Of a DNA stretch of 64,000 nucleotides, positions 16,023 to 24,089 are shown one piece after another. The position numbers and the translations under genes were made by a program. How positions within the stretch are numbered: the first letter of the stretch is position 1; each line of letters opens with the position of its first letter. This DNA is from Nocardiopsis endophytica. Its GTDB lineage: Bacteria; Actinomycetota; Actinomycetes; Streptosporangiales; Streptosporangiaceae. A model generated the notes under the pieces. That model was not told the origin of the DNA. It was given only the letters and a program-made list of their open reading frames with translations, and made no database searches. Where the stretch lies: NCBI RefSeq assembly GCF_027706725.1, contig NZ_JAQFWQ010000013.1:24000-87999 (forward strand). Direction: 5' to 3'.

Positions 16023-16178
16023 TTCTGCGCTTCCTGCCAAGGGGTGGCGTCTGCGCTGCTAACAGACCCGCACGGCGGATTCTGCGCCTTCTGCGGTTTC
16101 TGCGGGTGGGGACGGTTGTGGCCGTTGCCCCCGTCGTCGGGCCAATCCGCCCCGACATGGAGATCGACACATTCTGCG
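16023..16178. repeat. Iteron-like TTCTGCG repeats
   Basis: TTCTGCG occurs at 16023, 16080, 16089, 16098 and 16172. The copies at 16080, 16089 and 16098 are in tandem with a 9-bp period. The complement CGCAGAA occurs three times at 15514-15586, so the repeats flank the small ORF in opposite orientations. Together they resemble replication iterons or regulator sites. Confidence 0.5.
16133..16160. promoter_or_regulatory. Operator-like inverted repeat, copy 1
   Basis: The segment with TCGTCGGGCC and CCGCCCCGACATG is nearly repeated at 16896-16922, just upstream of the XRE regulator gene. Each copy has GTCGGG/CCCGAC arms. Candidate binding site of that regulator. Confidence 0.45.
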
Positions 16179-16333
16179 GGGTGGAGCTGTTACACCGACG
16201 CGGGGTGGGCGTCGAGGCGCCCGCCCGACGCCGTCAGAAGACCAACGTTTGTTGAAGCCGCCGGCCGAACAAGCAGCGCGCGTTCGCCGCCCCCGGGCAG
16301 CAGGGCACGAGCCTGCTCTGAGGGATGCTGGCC

Positions 16334-16747
16334 TCACACGCGTCTGCGGCCAGCGGCGGCCTGCACGATCCGGGCCGCCTCGACCGCCGACGGCGCCACG
16401 GCCAGGGCTTTGACCAGCACCGCCCGCTCGTCCCAGCGCAGGCCGCACAGCACCACAGGCCCGGCCTCCAGGCGCTCCAGCAGCCCCTGGGGGTCTTCCT
16501 CGGCGTCGGACGCCCGTAGGCGGGGCGCCCCGCTCAGGGCTTCGGCGCCGAGGGGGCCGCGCGGCGGGAGCGGCACGACCGCGGCCGTCGGCAGCACCGC
16601 GTCGGCGGACACGATCGGCGTGATTGCCCCGCGCAGGGACGCGGCGTTGGCGACCAGCGGCAGGGTTCCGGTGATGTTGCGGACCTGGAGCAGGTCGCGG
16701 TGGGCCAGCATCAGCGCTGACAGGCGGACGACGTCAGACTCGGGCAT
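16334..16747 (-). CDS. Hypothetical protein
   Basis: 137 residues from ATG 16747, which has AAGGAG 7 nt upstream; the longer frame to 16921 lacks a site. It starts MPESDVVRLSALMLAHRDLL and ends with an alanine-rich helix and RRRV. No family recognised. It is transcribed away from the XRE regulator at 16975, and the space between them holds an operator-like repeat. Confidence 0.55.
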   Translation of the reverse strand: MPESDVVRLSALMLAHRDLLQVRNITGTLPLVANAASLRGAITPIVSADAVLPTAAVVPLPPRGPLGAEALSGAPRLRASDAEEDPQGLLERLEAGPVVLCGLRWDERAVLVKALAVAPSAVEAARIVQAAAGRRRV

Positions 16748-16895
16748 GGGGCACTCCTTGGTGGTCAGGAATGTTGGAGTGCCCAGCTTGCGACCGTATG
16801 CCCAGGTGAGAGCATCCGGGGTCGAGTGAGTGCGGGATCGCCTGCGGCGCAGGGGATGCAGTGGAGGCATGTGCCCCGGCCGTTGCCCGCTCCCT

Positions 16896-16922
16896 GTCGT
16901 CGGGCCGATCCGCCCCGACATG
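16896..16922. promoter_or_regulatory. Operator-like inverted repeat, copy 2
   Basis: Second copy of the TCGTCGGGCC...CCGCCCCGACATG repeat, 53 bp upstream of the XRE regulator start codon and in its probable promoter. Autoregulation is the simplest reading. Confidence 0.5.
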
Positions 16923-16974
16923 AAGAAGCTCCGCTCTAGGCTGAACAGTGCGACCTGATCAGGAGAGCGGAGCC

Positions 16975-18147
16975 ATGTCCGATCCTACCCCGCCCCCGTT
17001 CGGCCAAGCCGTCCGCGCACTACTCAAAGAACGCCGCATGTCCGTGCGCGAGCTCGCTCGCCGCACCAACTTCGACCACGGCTACCTCTCGCGCGTCCTG
17101 TCCGGCAAACAGCCCGTCACCCGGGCGATGGCCGAGCAGATCGACCACGCGCTTCATGCCGACGGCGCCCTTGCCGCCCGAGCCAGCGCGCCCCCGCCCC
17201 GCCCCGGGGGCGAGGTCGGCGACATGCTCGCCTTCGCCCGAGCCGCAGGCGCCAGCGACGTCGGTTCAGGCACCGTGGAGATGGTGGCCGCGGCCGTCGA
17301 CGAGCTGTGCTGCGCCTACCCCACCACACCCGGGCCGGTCCTGCGCGACCAGGCCAAGGGCCTCATGCGCGAAGTGCTGGACCTGCTGGAGCGCCGCAGC
17401 ACGCTCGCCGAACACCGCGCCCTGCTCGTGGCCGGCGGATGGCTGGCCACCCTGCTCGGCTCGGTCTACTTCGACTGCGGCGACAACACCGCCTCCGAGG
17501 CCGCCCGGCGCCTGGCCCGCCAGTTCGGCGAGCAGGCCGACCACGGCGAGATCATCGGCTGGACACATGAGCTCTCGGCCTGGAGCGCACTGAGCTGTGG
17601 CCGCTTCCAGGCCGTCGTCGACGAGGCCGAGGCGGGCCGCGCCCGCGCGGGTGCCTCGCACGCGGGCGTTCAGCTGACCATCCAGGAGGCCAAGGCCCGC
17701 GCTCGCATGGGCGACTCCGCCTCCCACACGGTGCTGCAGCAGGCCGAGGCGATGCTGCGGGACCTACCGGCCGTCGAGCGGCCCGAGCACCACTTCCGCA
17801 TCGACCCCGACAAGCTCACCAGCCACGGCGCCACCGCCTACACCTGGCTCGGCTGGAACGACACCGCCGAGGAGTTCGCCCGCGAGATGGCCGAGCGCTA
17901 CGGCCCCGGCGGCGCCGAGTACCGGCCGATGCGCCTGGCCACCGCCAACATCAACCTCGGCGTCCTCGCGGCCCGCCGCGGCGACCTGGACGAAGCTGTC
18001 GCCTTGGGTTCGGCGGCTCTGGAAGGCGAACGCCGCTCCGGCGCCCTGCCCTCCTGGGCGCGCTTCCTTCTCGACGAACTGGCGGCCCGATACCCCAGCG
18101 AGCGGCGCGTGACCGACTACCGCGAGCGGCTCTCGCTCGAGTGGTGA
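16975..18147 (+). CDS. XRE-family regulator with TPR-like C-terminus
   Basis: 390 residues from ATG 16975 (GGAGAG 8 nt upstream). The N-terminal helix-turn-helix reads VRELARRTNFDHGYLSRVLSG at residues about 22-45. The remainder is a helical, TPR-like ligand or partner domain of the kind found in Streptomyces regulators that sense small molecules or peptides. The divergent hypothetical gene and the duplicated inverted repeats nearby are likely targets. Confidence 0.8.
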   Translation: MSDPTPPPFGQAVRALLKERRMSVRELARRTNFDHGYLSRVLSGKQPVTRAMAEQIDHALHADGALAARASAPPPRPGGEVGDMLAFARAAGASDVGSGTVEMVAAAVDELCCAYPTTPGPVLRDQAKGLMREVLDLLERRSTLAEHRALLVAGGWLATLLGSVYFDCGDNTASEAARRLARQFGEQADHGEIIGWTHELSAWSALSCGRFQAVVDEAEAGRARAGASHAGVQLTIQEAKARARMGDSASHTVLQQAEAMLRDLPAVERPEHHFRIDPDKLTSHGATAYTWLGWNDTAEEFAREMAERYGPGGAEYRPMRLATANINLGVLAARRGDLDEAVALGSAALEGERRSGALPSWARFLLDELAARYPSERRVTDYRERLSLEW

Positions 18148-18216
18148 CTGGTGCTTGTTCGGCAGGCACCACCAGTCGTCTCCCGGGAGAGCTTCAGACG
18201 TTTCTAGCCTCCCGTT

Positions 18217-18498
18217 ATGGACACGACGACCTGCGACGACAACCTCCGGGACGCAAAGGACGCCCGCGATCAGGAACTGCTGAACCAGCTCAATGCGGCC
18301 TACCACGGCCGGTGGCGGATCTGGCGTTCGGTCGGCGAGGACGGGGCGCCGGCCGCCTGGGTGGCCACGAACATCGGCGTCACCGACGCCGCCCCGACCC
18401 TTCACGCCACCACCCCGGAACGACTCCAAGCCGAGCTCGAGTCTCCCCCGGCGCGATGCGCGCGCCGCTTCTCCGGCCTCGGCGGGGTGCACGAATGA
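18217..18498 (+). CDS. Small hypothetical protein
   Basis: 93 residues. It contains LNAAYHGRWRIWRSVGEDG and LHATTPERLQAEL, a pattern seen in many small actinomycete proteins encoded beside regulators; I do not know its function. The stop overlaps the next start by ATGA (18495-18498), so the two genes are coupled. Confidence 0.65.
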   Translation: MDTTTCDDNLRDAKDARDQELLNQLNAAYHGRWRIWRSVGEDGAPAAWVATNIGVTDAAPTLHATTPERLQAELESPPARCARRFSGLGGVHE

Positions 18499-18905
18499 TG
18501 GGGCCGGCCGAGGCGTTCGCGCGCCTGGACGAGCTGAAGGCCGTACACGGACACGCCTGGACCCTGTCCACCGAGCTGACCGGCCGTGAACAACGGCGCC
18601 GCTGGATCGCCGAGCGCGCCGGCCAATCCGGAGCGCAGACCGTCCGTGCGAAGACCGTGGACGAGCTGGCAGAGGCGCTTCGTTTCCACACGGCGCTCGA
18701 CCTGGTCCGCGAGTCCCACGGCGACGTCTGGGAGGTGAGTTGCGAGCTCCGCGACGAAGGAGTCCCGCGCTGGGCGTGGGCTCACCGCCGCACCCGGATA
18801 TCTCGTCCTGGTGCCTGGAACGTGGTCCGTGCCCCGTCGCCCGAGGGACTCGGAGAACGGATGGCCGAAGCAGCGCTCCGGGAACGCCCGGACTCCGTCG
18901 TCTAG
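18495..18905 (+). CDS. Hypothetical protein
   Basis: 136 residues, coupled by ATGA to the preceding gene. It is rich in Arg, Glu and Trp (VHGHAWTLSTELTGREQRRR) and has no recognised domain. Its stop overlaps the stop of the convergent membrane protein gene by 2 bp. Confidence 0.6.
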   Translation: MMGPAEAFARLDELKAVHGHAWTLSTELTGREQRRRWIAERAGQSGAQTVRAKTVDELAEALRFHTALDLVRESHGDVWEVSCELRDEGVPRWAWAHRRTRISRPGAWNVVRAPSPEGLGERMAEAALRERPDSVV

Positions 18906-19414
18906 TACTCGGACAACTCCTCGCCGGGCTCCCACTCCCGCCAGGCCGCGTACTGAGTGACCAGCGAGAAGACCGCGGCTCCGACCGCACCAAGCGCCAT
19001 GTACCCCAGCACCTGGCCGACCGAGGCGAAGGAGAGCTCCAGATCAGTCCGCCCTGTCCATCCCAACCAGAGGAACAGGCCGCCCACCGCGAATGCCACG
19101 GTCAAGGGCCACCCCACTCCGATGCGCACGTAGTCGAGGAACGGAGGCTGACCTTCGCTGACGCTAAAACCACCGAGGTATCGCCCAAGCCGATTGCCCT
19201 GCGTCTTCGTCCGCACGGTCCCGGACTCGCGCGCCGGGTGGCCGGAGACGCTGACGCCGGTCGGGACCACCTCACCGAGGTGCCACTCGACGTACTCGGC
19301 GATGCGTTCGCAGAACGCCTTGTCGGTGTCCTCCAGCTCGGAGTCGAGGGTGACGACCAGCGGCGGGACCTCCACCGAGAAGCCAGAGAAGTCGACCTGA
19401 CGGTGAAAGCGCAC
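18902..19414 (-). CDS. Hypothetical membrane protein
   Basis: 170 residues from GTG 19414, with GGGAG upstream. The N-terminal 100 residues are soluble (VDFSGFSVEVPPLVVTLDSE). Two hydrophobic helices follow (WPLTVAFAVGGLFLWLGW and LGYMALGAVGAAVFSL), then a short acidic tail. No family recognised. The frame stays open to 20158, but that part overlaps the GntR and Nudix genes antisense. Confidence 0.6.
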   Translation of the reverse strand: MRFHRQVDFSGFSVEVPPLVVTLDSELEDTDKAFCERIAEYVEWHLGEVVPTGVSVSGHPARESGTVRTKTQGNRLGRYLGGFSVSEGQPPFLDYVRIGVGWPLTVAFAVGGLFLWLGWTGRTDLELSFASVGQVLGYMALGAVGAAVFSLVTQYAAWREWEPGEELSEY

Positions 19415-19553
19415 TGCCCCTCCCTCTCCCTGCGATCCTCCAGAAATGTAGTCCGCGAGGCACGCCACGTCACTAGGACCGGGGCCCTTCTCGACAACGT
19501 CTCCGAACCTAGACTGGTGCGCACCACTTGAAGCGTGAGCCAGAGGGCGGTGG

Positions 19554-19781
19554 ATGGGCGAGAAGACCGACCGAGTCGAGCGTTCGATCCGGAACCTGAT
19601 CACCTCGGGCGACCTGGGGCCGGGAGGCCGGCTCCCGTCCGAGCGGGCCCTGGCCCAGGACCTCGAAGCGGGGCGCACGACCATCCGCCTGGTCCTGATG
19701 CGCCTGACGACTGAAGGAGTCATCCGCAGCGAGCACGGCCGCGGATACTTCGTGAACTCCGAGAGCGGTGAGACCGAGTGA
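19554..19781 (+). CDS. GntR-type winged-helix regulator, minimal
   Basis: 75 residues, just the GntR DNA-binding domain ([20 protein letters not shown] and [13 protein letters not shown]) without an effector domain. It overlaps the Nudix gene by GTGA at 19778-19781. In the AICE pSAM2 a GntR-type repressor (KorSA) and a Nudix-domain activator (Pra) work as a pair. This coupled pair may be the counterpart, but a second GntR at 21784 is a competing candidate. Confidence 0.75.
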   Translation: MGEKTDRVERSIRNLITSGDLGPGGRLPSERALAQDLEAGRTTIRLVLMRLTTEGVIRSEHGRGYFVNSESGETE

Positions 19782-20362
19782 CCGAACCCGACAAGGACCT
19801 TCCCCAGTGGAAGATCCACGGCGAGCGGGTCATCTACGACAACAAGTGGGTCCAGCTCACGCTGATGGACATCGAGCCGCCGGGCACCCCGCGCTTCGAG
19901 CACCACGTCGTGCGTCTGCACCATGTGGCGATCGCGGCGGTGGTCGACGACCAGGACCGCGTCCTCATGCTCCGGCGGTACCGCTTCGTCCCGGACAAGT
20001 GGGGCTGGGAGCTTCCCGGCGGCATCATCGATCCCGGCGAGGACCCGGCCGGCGCCGCCGCCCGCGAGGTCGAGGAGGAGACCGGCTGGCGGCCGACCGC
20101 GGGCCTCAAGCACCTCACGACCTTTCAGCCGATGGTCGGCATGGTCGACTCCCCTCACGACGTCCTGGTCGGGCGCGGAGCCGAACGCGTCTCCGACGCT
20201 CCCACCGACGGCGAGGAGGCCGGGACCGTCGCGTGGATCCCGCTCGACGACGTCCCCGGCCTGATCGAACGGGACCAGGTGCTCGGCTCCGGCACCCTCG
20301 TCGGTCTCCTCCAGATCATGGCCATGGGAATCCCTGGCGAGGCGGTCACAGAAGGCCGTTGA
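19778..20362 (+). CDS. Nudix hydrolase, ADP-ribose pyrophosphatase-like
   Basis: 194 residues. A complete Nudix box at residues 82-104 ([20 protein letters not shown] followed by TGW) keeps all consensus acidic residues, so it is probably catalytic. The layout resembles ADP-ribose pyrophosphatases. It is coupled to the minimal GntR gene. Either a house-cleaning enzyme or a Pra-like regulatory protein of the element. The 3' end overlaps the convergent XRE gene by 17 bp. Confidence 0.8.
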   Translation: MTEPDKDLPQWKIHGERVIYDNKWVQLTLMDIEPPGTPRFEHHVVRLHHVAIAAVVDDQDRVLMLRRYRFVPDKWGWELPGGIIDPGEDPAGAAAREVEEETGWRPTAGLKHLTTFQPMVGMVDSPHDVLVGRGAERVSDAPTDGEEAGTVAWIPLDDVPGLIERDQVLGSGTLVGLLQIMAMGIPGEAVTEGR

Positions 20363-21473
20363 GCTGGTCGATCCGCCTGCGGTGGCGGACCGATCCCGTG
20401 CGGTTGGCCAGCAGCCGGGCCTTCTGCAGCTGCGTCATGGCCTCCGCATACTCCTTCCGCACGAGGTGGGCGTGAGCGAGGTTGCTCCTCACGCCCGCCT
20501 CCGCTCGCGTGAAGGTCGGGTCCATGCTCTCCAAAACGCCGTAGAGGTCCGTGACCGCCTGGTCGTCCCCGAGCAGCGCGAGCGAGTTCCCCCGCCAGCG
20601 CGTCAGGTGGTCCGAGGTCAGGAAGATGCTCGGCATATCGGGGTCGCGCAGCAGGTCGTCCGTTGGCATCACGCCGTCCGCCTGCGCGAGTCGTTCGTGA
20701 CATGCGGCGACGTCACCGTTCAGCGCTTGGAACTCGGCTTCCGCCGCGAGCAACCACGCCATGAGCCGCGGTGACACCCTGCCCTCGGCCTGGCGCACCG
20801 CCTCCTGTACGAGCTGGAGGGCGACTTCCGGCTTCCCCGAGTCCGCGAGGACGTAGGCCTGCTCCCCCATTGCGTGCACGAGGAACTTCGGCTGTTCGGC
20901 CTCGCGGGCGGAGGTCTTGGCGAGCTCATAGTGCCGCCACGCCCGTTCGATGGCCCCGACGTCGAGCGCCTGCCAGGCAGCAAGCGAAGAGGCCCCGGCC
21001 AGGGCTTCAGCGATCGGGCGGCGATCCTGAGGAAGCACGGCGAAGGTCAGCGCCTCATTGAGCGTCTTGATGTGCGCTCCCATTTGGTCGACCAGCTGGG
21101 CGGCACCCATCTGCCGGTCGACGGTCCTCAGCAGCTCGGTCTGGCTGTTGAGCGTCTCCACCACCGTCTTCCCGACGGTCTGAGCGCTTTCGAGGCGTTC
21201 GACCAGTTCGTCGTAGCCGTCGACCGCGGCCCTCCTCGGCGCCGACTCGGGGAACAGCTCATCGTCGGTCATCCCGAGAACGGCGCGAAGGATCTCCTTG
21301 TACGGGGAGGAGACTGAGCGACGTCCGTTCTCCCACTCGGAGACGTAGACCTTGAGGCTGCTCTTCGAGGCCACAGCCAGCGCCTTCGACGCGGCGCGCT
21401 GTTGGATCTCCTTGATCAGGCGTTCCTGGGACCACCCTCGGGCTTTGCGCGCGTTCCGAATCCGCTCGCTCAC
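20346..21473 (-). CDS. XRE-family regulator with TPR-like domain
   Basis: 375 residues. The N-terminal helix-turn-helix starts [20 protein letters not shown] and includes [13 protein letters not shown] long helical TPR-like domain follows (residues about 90-370). It resembles Streptomyces proteins that pair a Cro/C1 domain with a peptide- or metabolite-sensing superhelix. A pair of GGTTAAC sites lies 64-84 bp upstream. It is the second XRE/TPR regulator in the element. Confidence 0.8.
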   Translation of the reverse strand: MSERIRNARKARGWSQERLIKEIQQRAASKALAVASKSSLKVYVSEWENGRRSVSSPYKEILRAVLGMTDDELFPESAPRRAAVDGYDELVERLESAQTVGKTVVETLNSQTELLRTVDRQMGAAQLVDQMGAHIKTLNEALTFAVLPQDRRPIAEALAGASSLAAWQALDVGAIERAWRHYELAKTSAREAEQPKFLVHAMGEQAYVLADSGKPEVALQLVQEAVRQAEGRVSPRLMAWLLAAEAEFQALNGDVAACHERLAQADGVMPTDDLLRDPDMPSIFLTSDHLTRWRGNSLALLGDDQAVTDLYGVLESMDPTFTRAEAGVRSNLAHAHLVRKEYAEAMTQLQKARLLANRTGSVRHRRRIDQLNGLL

Positions 21474-21536
21474 TCCACACAGCCCTCCGTCGCTCGCGCC
21501 CCGACCACCGCTTGGACGTTATTGCAGGTGAAAGCG

Positions 21537-21557
21537 GGTTAACTGTCGCCGGTTAAC
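21537..21557. promoter_or_regulatory. Pair of GGTTAAC sites
   Basis: GGTTAAC occurs at 21537-21543 and 21551-21557, start points 14 bp apart, in the promoter region of the XRE gene that starts at 21473 on the minus strand. Candidate autoregulatory operator. Confidence 0.4.
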
Positions 21558-21659
21558 CCCTGTTGGCTTTCGGTCCGACTGTTTCGCAGCACATCCTAGG
21601 ACCGTCTCACCGAGCAGTTCCGAGCAGCACCAGGCACCAGTGCACACGAGGAGGTGACC

Positions 21660-22121
21660 ATGCCGAACAGCAGCGCCGGGAAGCAGCAGGCCGTTCTCCC
21701 CCGGGGCGATCGCGTCGAGGGTGTCCGCCACGAGGGCGCGTTCCAGATCTCCCCGGAGAAGAGGGCCCACCGCTCCTCTACGGCTATCGCGCTTCCAGCT
21801 CAGCGACCCGCTTTGAGAGCTGTTCGACCTGCCCCTGGAGCTCCCCGAGCCTCTTCACGACCCCCTCGAGGCCTTGTTCGTCGCGGTCTTCTTCGGGACG
21901 CGCCAGCACATAGCTGCCTCGTCCCTGCTCGGAGGCAACGAGCCCTTCCTCCCGAAGGACCCGGATCGCAGAGGCGACCGTATTGCGCGCCGCCTTGTAC
22001 TCCTCGGCGAGGACTTTCCCCGAGGGCAGTGGGCCTCCCACCGGATACTCACCCGAGGCGATTCGTTTCCGCAGGTCATCAGCGATTCGAATATAGGGAG
22101 TACTGCTCGCCGCGCGTGTAG
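21660..22121 (+). CDS. Doubtful small ORF with a strong ribosome binding site
   Basis: ATG 21660 is preceded by GAGGAGG at ideal spacing, and the first 40 residues (MPNSSAGKQQAVLPRGDRVE) look protein-like. From about 21784 the frame runs antisense through the GntR gene, and its composition there is that of a shadow. It may be the start of a real small gene whose 3' part was replaced, or a leader. Function unknown. Confidence 0.25.
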   Translation: MPNSSAGKQQAVLPRGDRVEGVRHEGAFQISPEKRAHRSSTAIALPAQRPALRAVRPAPGAPRASSRPPRGLVRRGLLRDAPAHSCLVPARRQRALPPEGPGSQRRPYCAPPCTPRRGLSPRAVGLPPDTHPRRFVSAGHQRFEYREYCSPRV

Positions 22122-22125
22122 CCAT
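21784..22125 (-). CDS. GntR-family repressor with coiled-coil tail (KorSA-like)
   Basis: 113 residues. An N-terminal GntR winged helix (YIRIADDLRKRIASGEYPVG, then LAEEYKAARNTVASAIRVLR) and a 28-residue heptad coiled coil at the C-terminus (LGELQGQVEQLSKRVAELEA) that probably dimerizes it. It is divergent from the long plus-strand operon starting at 22262, whose promoter carries a perfect inverted repeat. By position and family it is the likely transfer repressor of the element, like KorSA of pSAM2 or Kor proteins of Streptomyces plasmids. Confidence 0.8.
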   Translation of the reverse strand: MATRAASSTPYIRIADDLRKRIASGEYPVGGPLPSGKVLAEEYKAARNTVASAIRVLREEGLVASEQGRGSYVLARPEEDRDEQGLEGVVKRLGELQGQVEQLSKRVAELEAR

Positions 22126-22183
22126 GACCTAAGGCTACTGGCTCACCTTCATTAAGTCACCCAAGCAACCAACCCCTTCATGC

Positions 22184-22218
22184 TTGACATGCTCAACATG
22201 ACTGCGTATGTTGAGCAT
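22184..22218 (+). promoter_or_regulatory. Operon promoter with embedded GntR operator
   Basis: TTGACA (22184-22189) and TATGTT (22207-22212) are 17 bp apart. The inverted repeat ATGCTCAACAT (22189-22199) / ATGTTGAGCAT (22208-22218) is perfect over 11-bp arms and covers the spacer and the -10 box. A bound repressor would block RNA polymerase. The divergent GntR protein is the likely ligand. Confidence 0.8.
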
Positions 22219-22261
22219 CAGTTGGACACGGCCGGGCGCCGTAGAACCCGAGGAGGACGCG

Positions 22262-22750
22262 ATGACCGCCACCGCGAACCACAAGCGCAAGGCCGTTCTC
22301 GCCGAGATCGCTCGCGAGGAGCTCGTCCGCCTCGTCTACGGCCCGATCACCAACGAGCAGGACCGCGCCAAGCTCGCCGAGCTGGCCGACGCCGCCGGGG
22401 TCCGCCTGGAGGACGTGCTTCCGGCCAGCGGGGAGCCCGGCCACGACCCGCGCACCCACCGCCCGGCCGCCACGGCCCCCGAGCCCGCCGAGCCGGAGCG
22501 CACCGAGCCGCGCGAGCCCTCCCAGGAGGAGTTCGACGAGCTGGCCGAGGACGTCGAGGAGCTGGAGACCCAGAGCATGGTCGCCGCCTACGCCTCCGAC
22601 GTCGCCGAGCTGCTCGACACCGACATGGACGAGGCCGAGGCCATCGTCCGCGGCTGGGGCACCGCTTCCCGCCCCGGCATTGTCGCCTTCCTCCTGGCCC
22701 ACGGCTCCGAGTGGGCCCGCCTGCAGCTGGTCACCGAACTGGCTGCCTGA
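22262..22750 (+). CDS. First protein of the transfer operon, unknown function
   Basis: 162 residues from ATG 22262, with GAGGAGG at good spacing. Features: a basic N-terminus (MTATANHKRKAVLAEIAREE), an acidic Pro/Glu linker, and a C-terminal helical region (DEAEAIVRGWGTASRPGIVA). No family recognised. As the first gene behind the GntR-controlled promoter it would be made first when transfer is induced. Confidence 0.7.
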   Translation: MTATANHKRKAVLAEIAREELVRLVYGPITNEQDRAKLAELADAAGVRLEDVLPASGEPGHDPRTHRPAATAPEPAEPERTEPREPSQEEFDELAEDVEELETQSMVAAYASDVAELLDTDMDEAEAIVRGWGTASRPGIVAFLLAHGSEWARLQLVTELAA

Positions 22751-22796
22751 CCAGCACGAACACCCAGTACCGCCGATACGACAGGAGAAGTGTGCC

Positions 22797-23114
22797 GTGA
22801 ACAGCCCGATCGCCACCGCCACCGACCGGACGCGCGCCCTGGCGGCCGCCGCCCTGATCGCCAGCCCCGACCACCGCACCCGGGTGGCCGCGGAAGCGGT
22901 CCACGGCCGCATCGCCTGCCGCGCGTCGTGCCCCTGCGGGTGGGACGCAATCCGCCCCAACCCCGAGGAGGCCGAGCTGGAGGCCGCCGTCCACCGCTTG
23001 GACCCGGCCGCGTGGCGCCAGGCCGACCGCTCCGAGGCCATCGCCGCCGGAGGCGACGAGTTCTGGGAGACGGACCCGGCCGACCTTCCCAGCTTCCGGA
23101 CGGAGGCCGCCTGA
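22797..23114 (+). CDS. Hypothetical protein
   Basis: 105 residues from GTG 22797 with AGGAGAAG upstream. Contains a CRASCPCGW cysteine cluster that may bind metal. Not recognised. Second gene of the GntR-controlled operon. Confidence 0.6.
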   Translation: MNSPIATATDRTRALAAAALIASPDHRTRVAAEAVHGRIACRASCPCGWDAIRPNPEEAELEAAVHRLDPAAWRQADRSEAIAAGGDEFWETDPADLPSFRTEAA

Positions 23115-23335
23115 CCCGCCACCTGCCCGCATCCGCCCTGGAGCTCGGCCAGAGCGTTCTCATCGGCGGCCACCCGGCCCAGGTGATCGGCACACGCCCG
23201 CACCCCGACCGGGACCAGGCCGTCCGCGGACGCCTCCAGCTGTGCCTCGTGTTCTGGAGCCACCGCGCCTATTGGGTCGACTACCTGGCCGTCGATCCCG
23301 CCGAGCCCATCGCGCTCGACGACACCGCGCCCTGA
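23111..23335 (+). CDS. Hypothetical protein, apparent CTG start
   Basis: 74 residues (ELGQSVLIGGHPAQVIGTRP, LVFWSHRAYWVDYLAVD) with protein-like composition. No ATG, GTG or TTG lies at the natural N-terminus. CTG 23111 overlaps the previous TGA stop as CTGA and has GGAGG 4 nt upstream, which suggests coupled initiation at CTG. GTG near 23173 would remove a third of the protein. Function unknown. Confidence 0.5.
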   Translation: MTRHLPASALELGQSVLIGGHPAQVIGTRPHPDRDQAVRGRLQLCLVFWSHRAYWVDYLAVDPAEPIALDDTAP

Positions 23336-23374
23336 CAGGCGTCCACCAGTCCACCGTCTCGACGGGAGTTCACC

Positions 23375-23491
23375 ATGCCCAAGACCGCCCCCTGCAGCTT
23401 CGCCGCCACCGTGTCCCACGCCCGGGGTGCCCGCCCGCTGGTCGATGCCACCTCGTCTAGCGGCCGCGTCCGGACCCCTACTGCCGCCTGA
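23375..23491 (+). CDS. Small hypothetical protein, 38 aa
   Basis: ATG 23375 follows GGGAG by 7 nt and the frame stops at 23489-23491. The peptide starts MPKTAPCSFAATVSHARGAR. No family. Supported by the ribosome binding site and the close packing of the operon. Confidence 0.45.
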   Translation: MPKTAPCSFAATVSHARGARPLVDATSSSGRVRTPTAA

Positions 23492-23502
23492 AGGAGGCCC
23501 CC

Positions 23503-23628
23503 ATGACCGCTGTGTTCGTGATTCTCGGACTGCTCGCGGCGGCGGGCGTCGTCCGGTACCTGGTCGGGCCGCACGTGCTAGTCCAGCACGTCAGGCGGCC
23601 CGAGACCGACACCGACAACGAGCGGTGA
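23503..23628 (+). CDS. Small single-pass membrane protein, 41 aa
   Basis: ATG 23503 follows AAGGAGG. The peptide has an N-terminal membrane helix (MTAVFVILGLLAAAGVVRYL) and a basic/acidic cytosolic tail. Small membrane proteins next to traB in Streptomyces elements often belong to the Spd group, which helps plasmid spread along hyphae; that role is inferred only. Confidence 0.6.
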   Translation: MTAVFVILGLLAAAGVVRYLVGPHVLVQHVRRPETDTDNER

Positions 23629-23711
23629 TCAGTCCAGCAGCACACGCGATGCCGCCCAGCGTGCTCGTGCTTCTTCTTCCCCCCGAAGAATCCGCAGAGA
23701 GGACCACGTCC

Positions 23712-23939
23712 ATGCACGCCCTGACCGACCCGATCACGGTCACCGTTCCCGCATGGTTGGCCGCTGTCTTCGCTCTCTACGCACTCGTGGCGATGCTGGC
23801 GATGCTCGGCGACATGTGCGCCGTCGTCTTCGACATCTGGAAACTCCTGCGCCCGAGCATCGCCCCGCAGCGCAGCAGCAAAGGCGAGGAGGGCGGCCCT
23901 GATGCTCAGGGCGACCGCGGTTACAAGCGAGCCGCCTGA
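23712..23939 (+). CDS. Small membrane protein
   Basis: 75 residues from ATG 23712 with GAGAGG upstream. One long hydrophobic helix (WLAAVFALYALVAMLAMLGD) and a polar tail (SSKGEEGGPDAQGDRGYKRA). An ATG at 23650 could extend it. The stop overlaps the next start (TGATG). Possible Spd-type protein. Confidence 0.6.
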   Translation: MHALTDPITVTVPAWLAAVFALYALVAMLAMLGDMCAVVFDIWKLLRPSIAPQRSSKGEEGGPDAQGDRGYKRAA

Positions 23940-24088
23940 TGGACACCCTTGCCTCCACCGCCGCGCAGCTGACCATCCTCGTTGTCGCCTTGGGCGGGCT
24001 GAGCTTGGCCTTCCTCGACAGCGACCTGATCAGCGCCCTACGTGAAGCCATCGACCAGCGACACCGAGCCGACGACCAGGAGCACTGA
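23939..24088 (+). CDS. Small membrane protein, 49 aa
   Basis: Starts at ATG 23939 overlapping the previous stop and ends at 24088, one base before the next start codon. Hydrophobic N-terminal half (AQLTILVVALGGLSLAFL) and charged C-terminal half (REAIDQRHRADDQEH). The start-stop overlaps on both sides support it as a real gene. Function unknown. Confidence 0.6.
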   Translation: MDTLASTAAQLTILVVALGGLSLAFLDSDLISALREAIDQRHRADDQEH

Positions 24089-24089
24089 C

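Noticed and set aside
15036..16333. CRISPR array or tRNA in the repeat-rich region
   Set aside because: Repeats are 7-9 bp and not interspersed with equal spacers; no cloverleaf or T-loop sequence was found. No tRNA or rRNA was recognised anywhere in the window.
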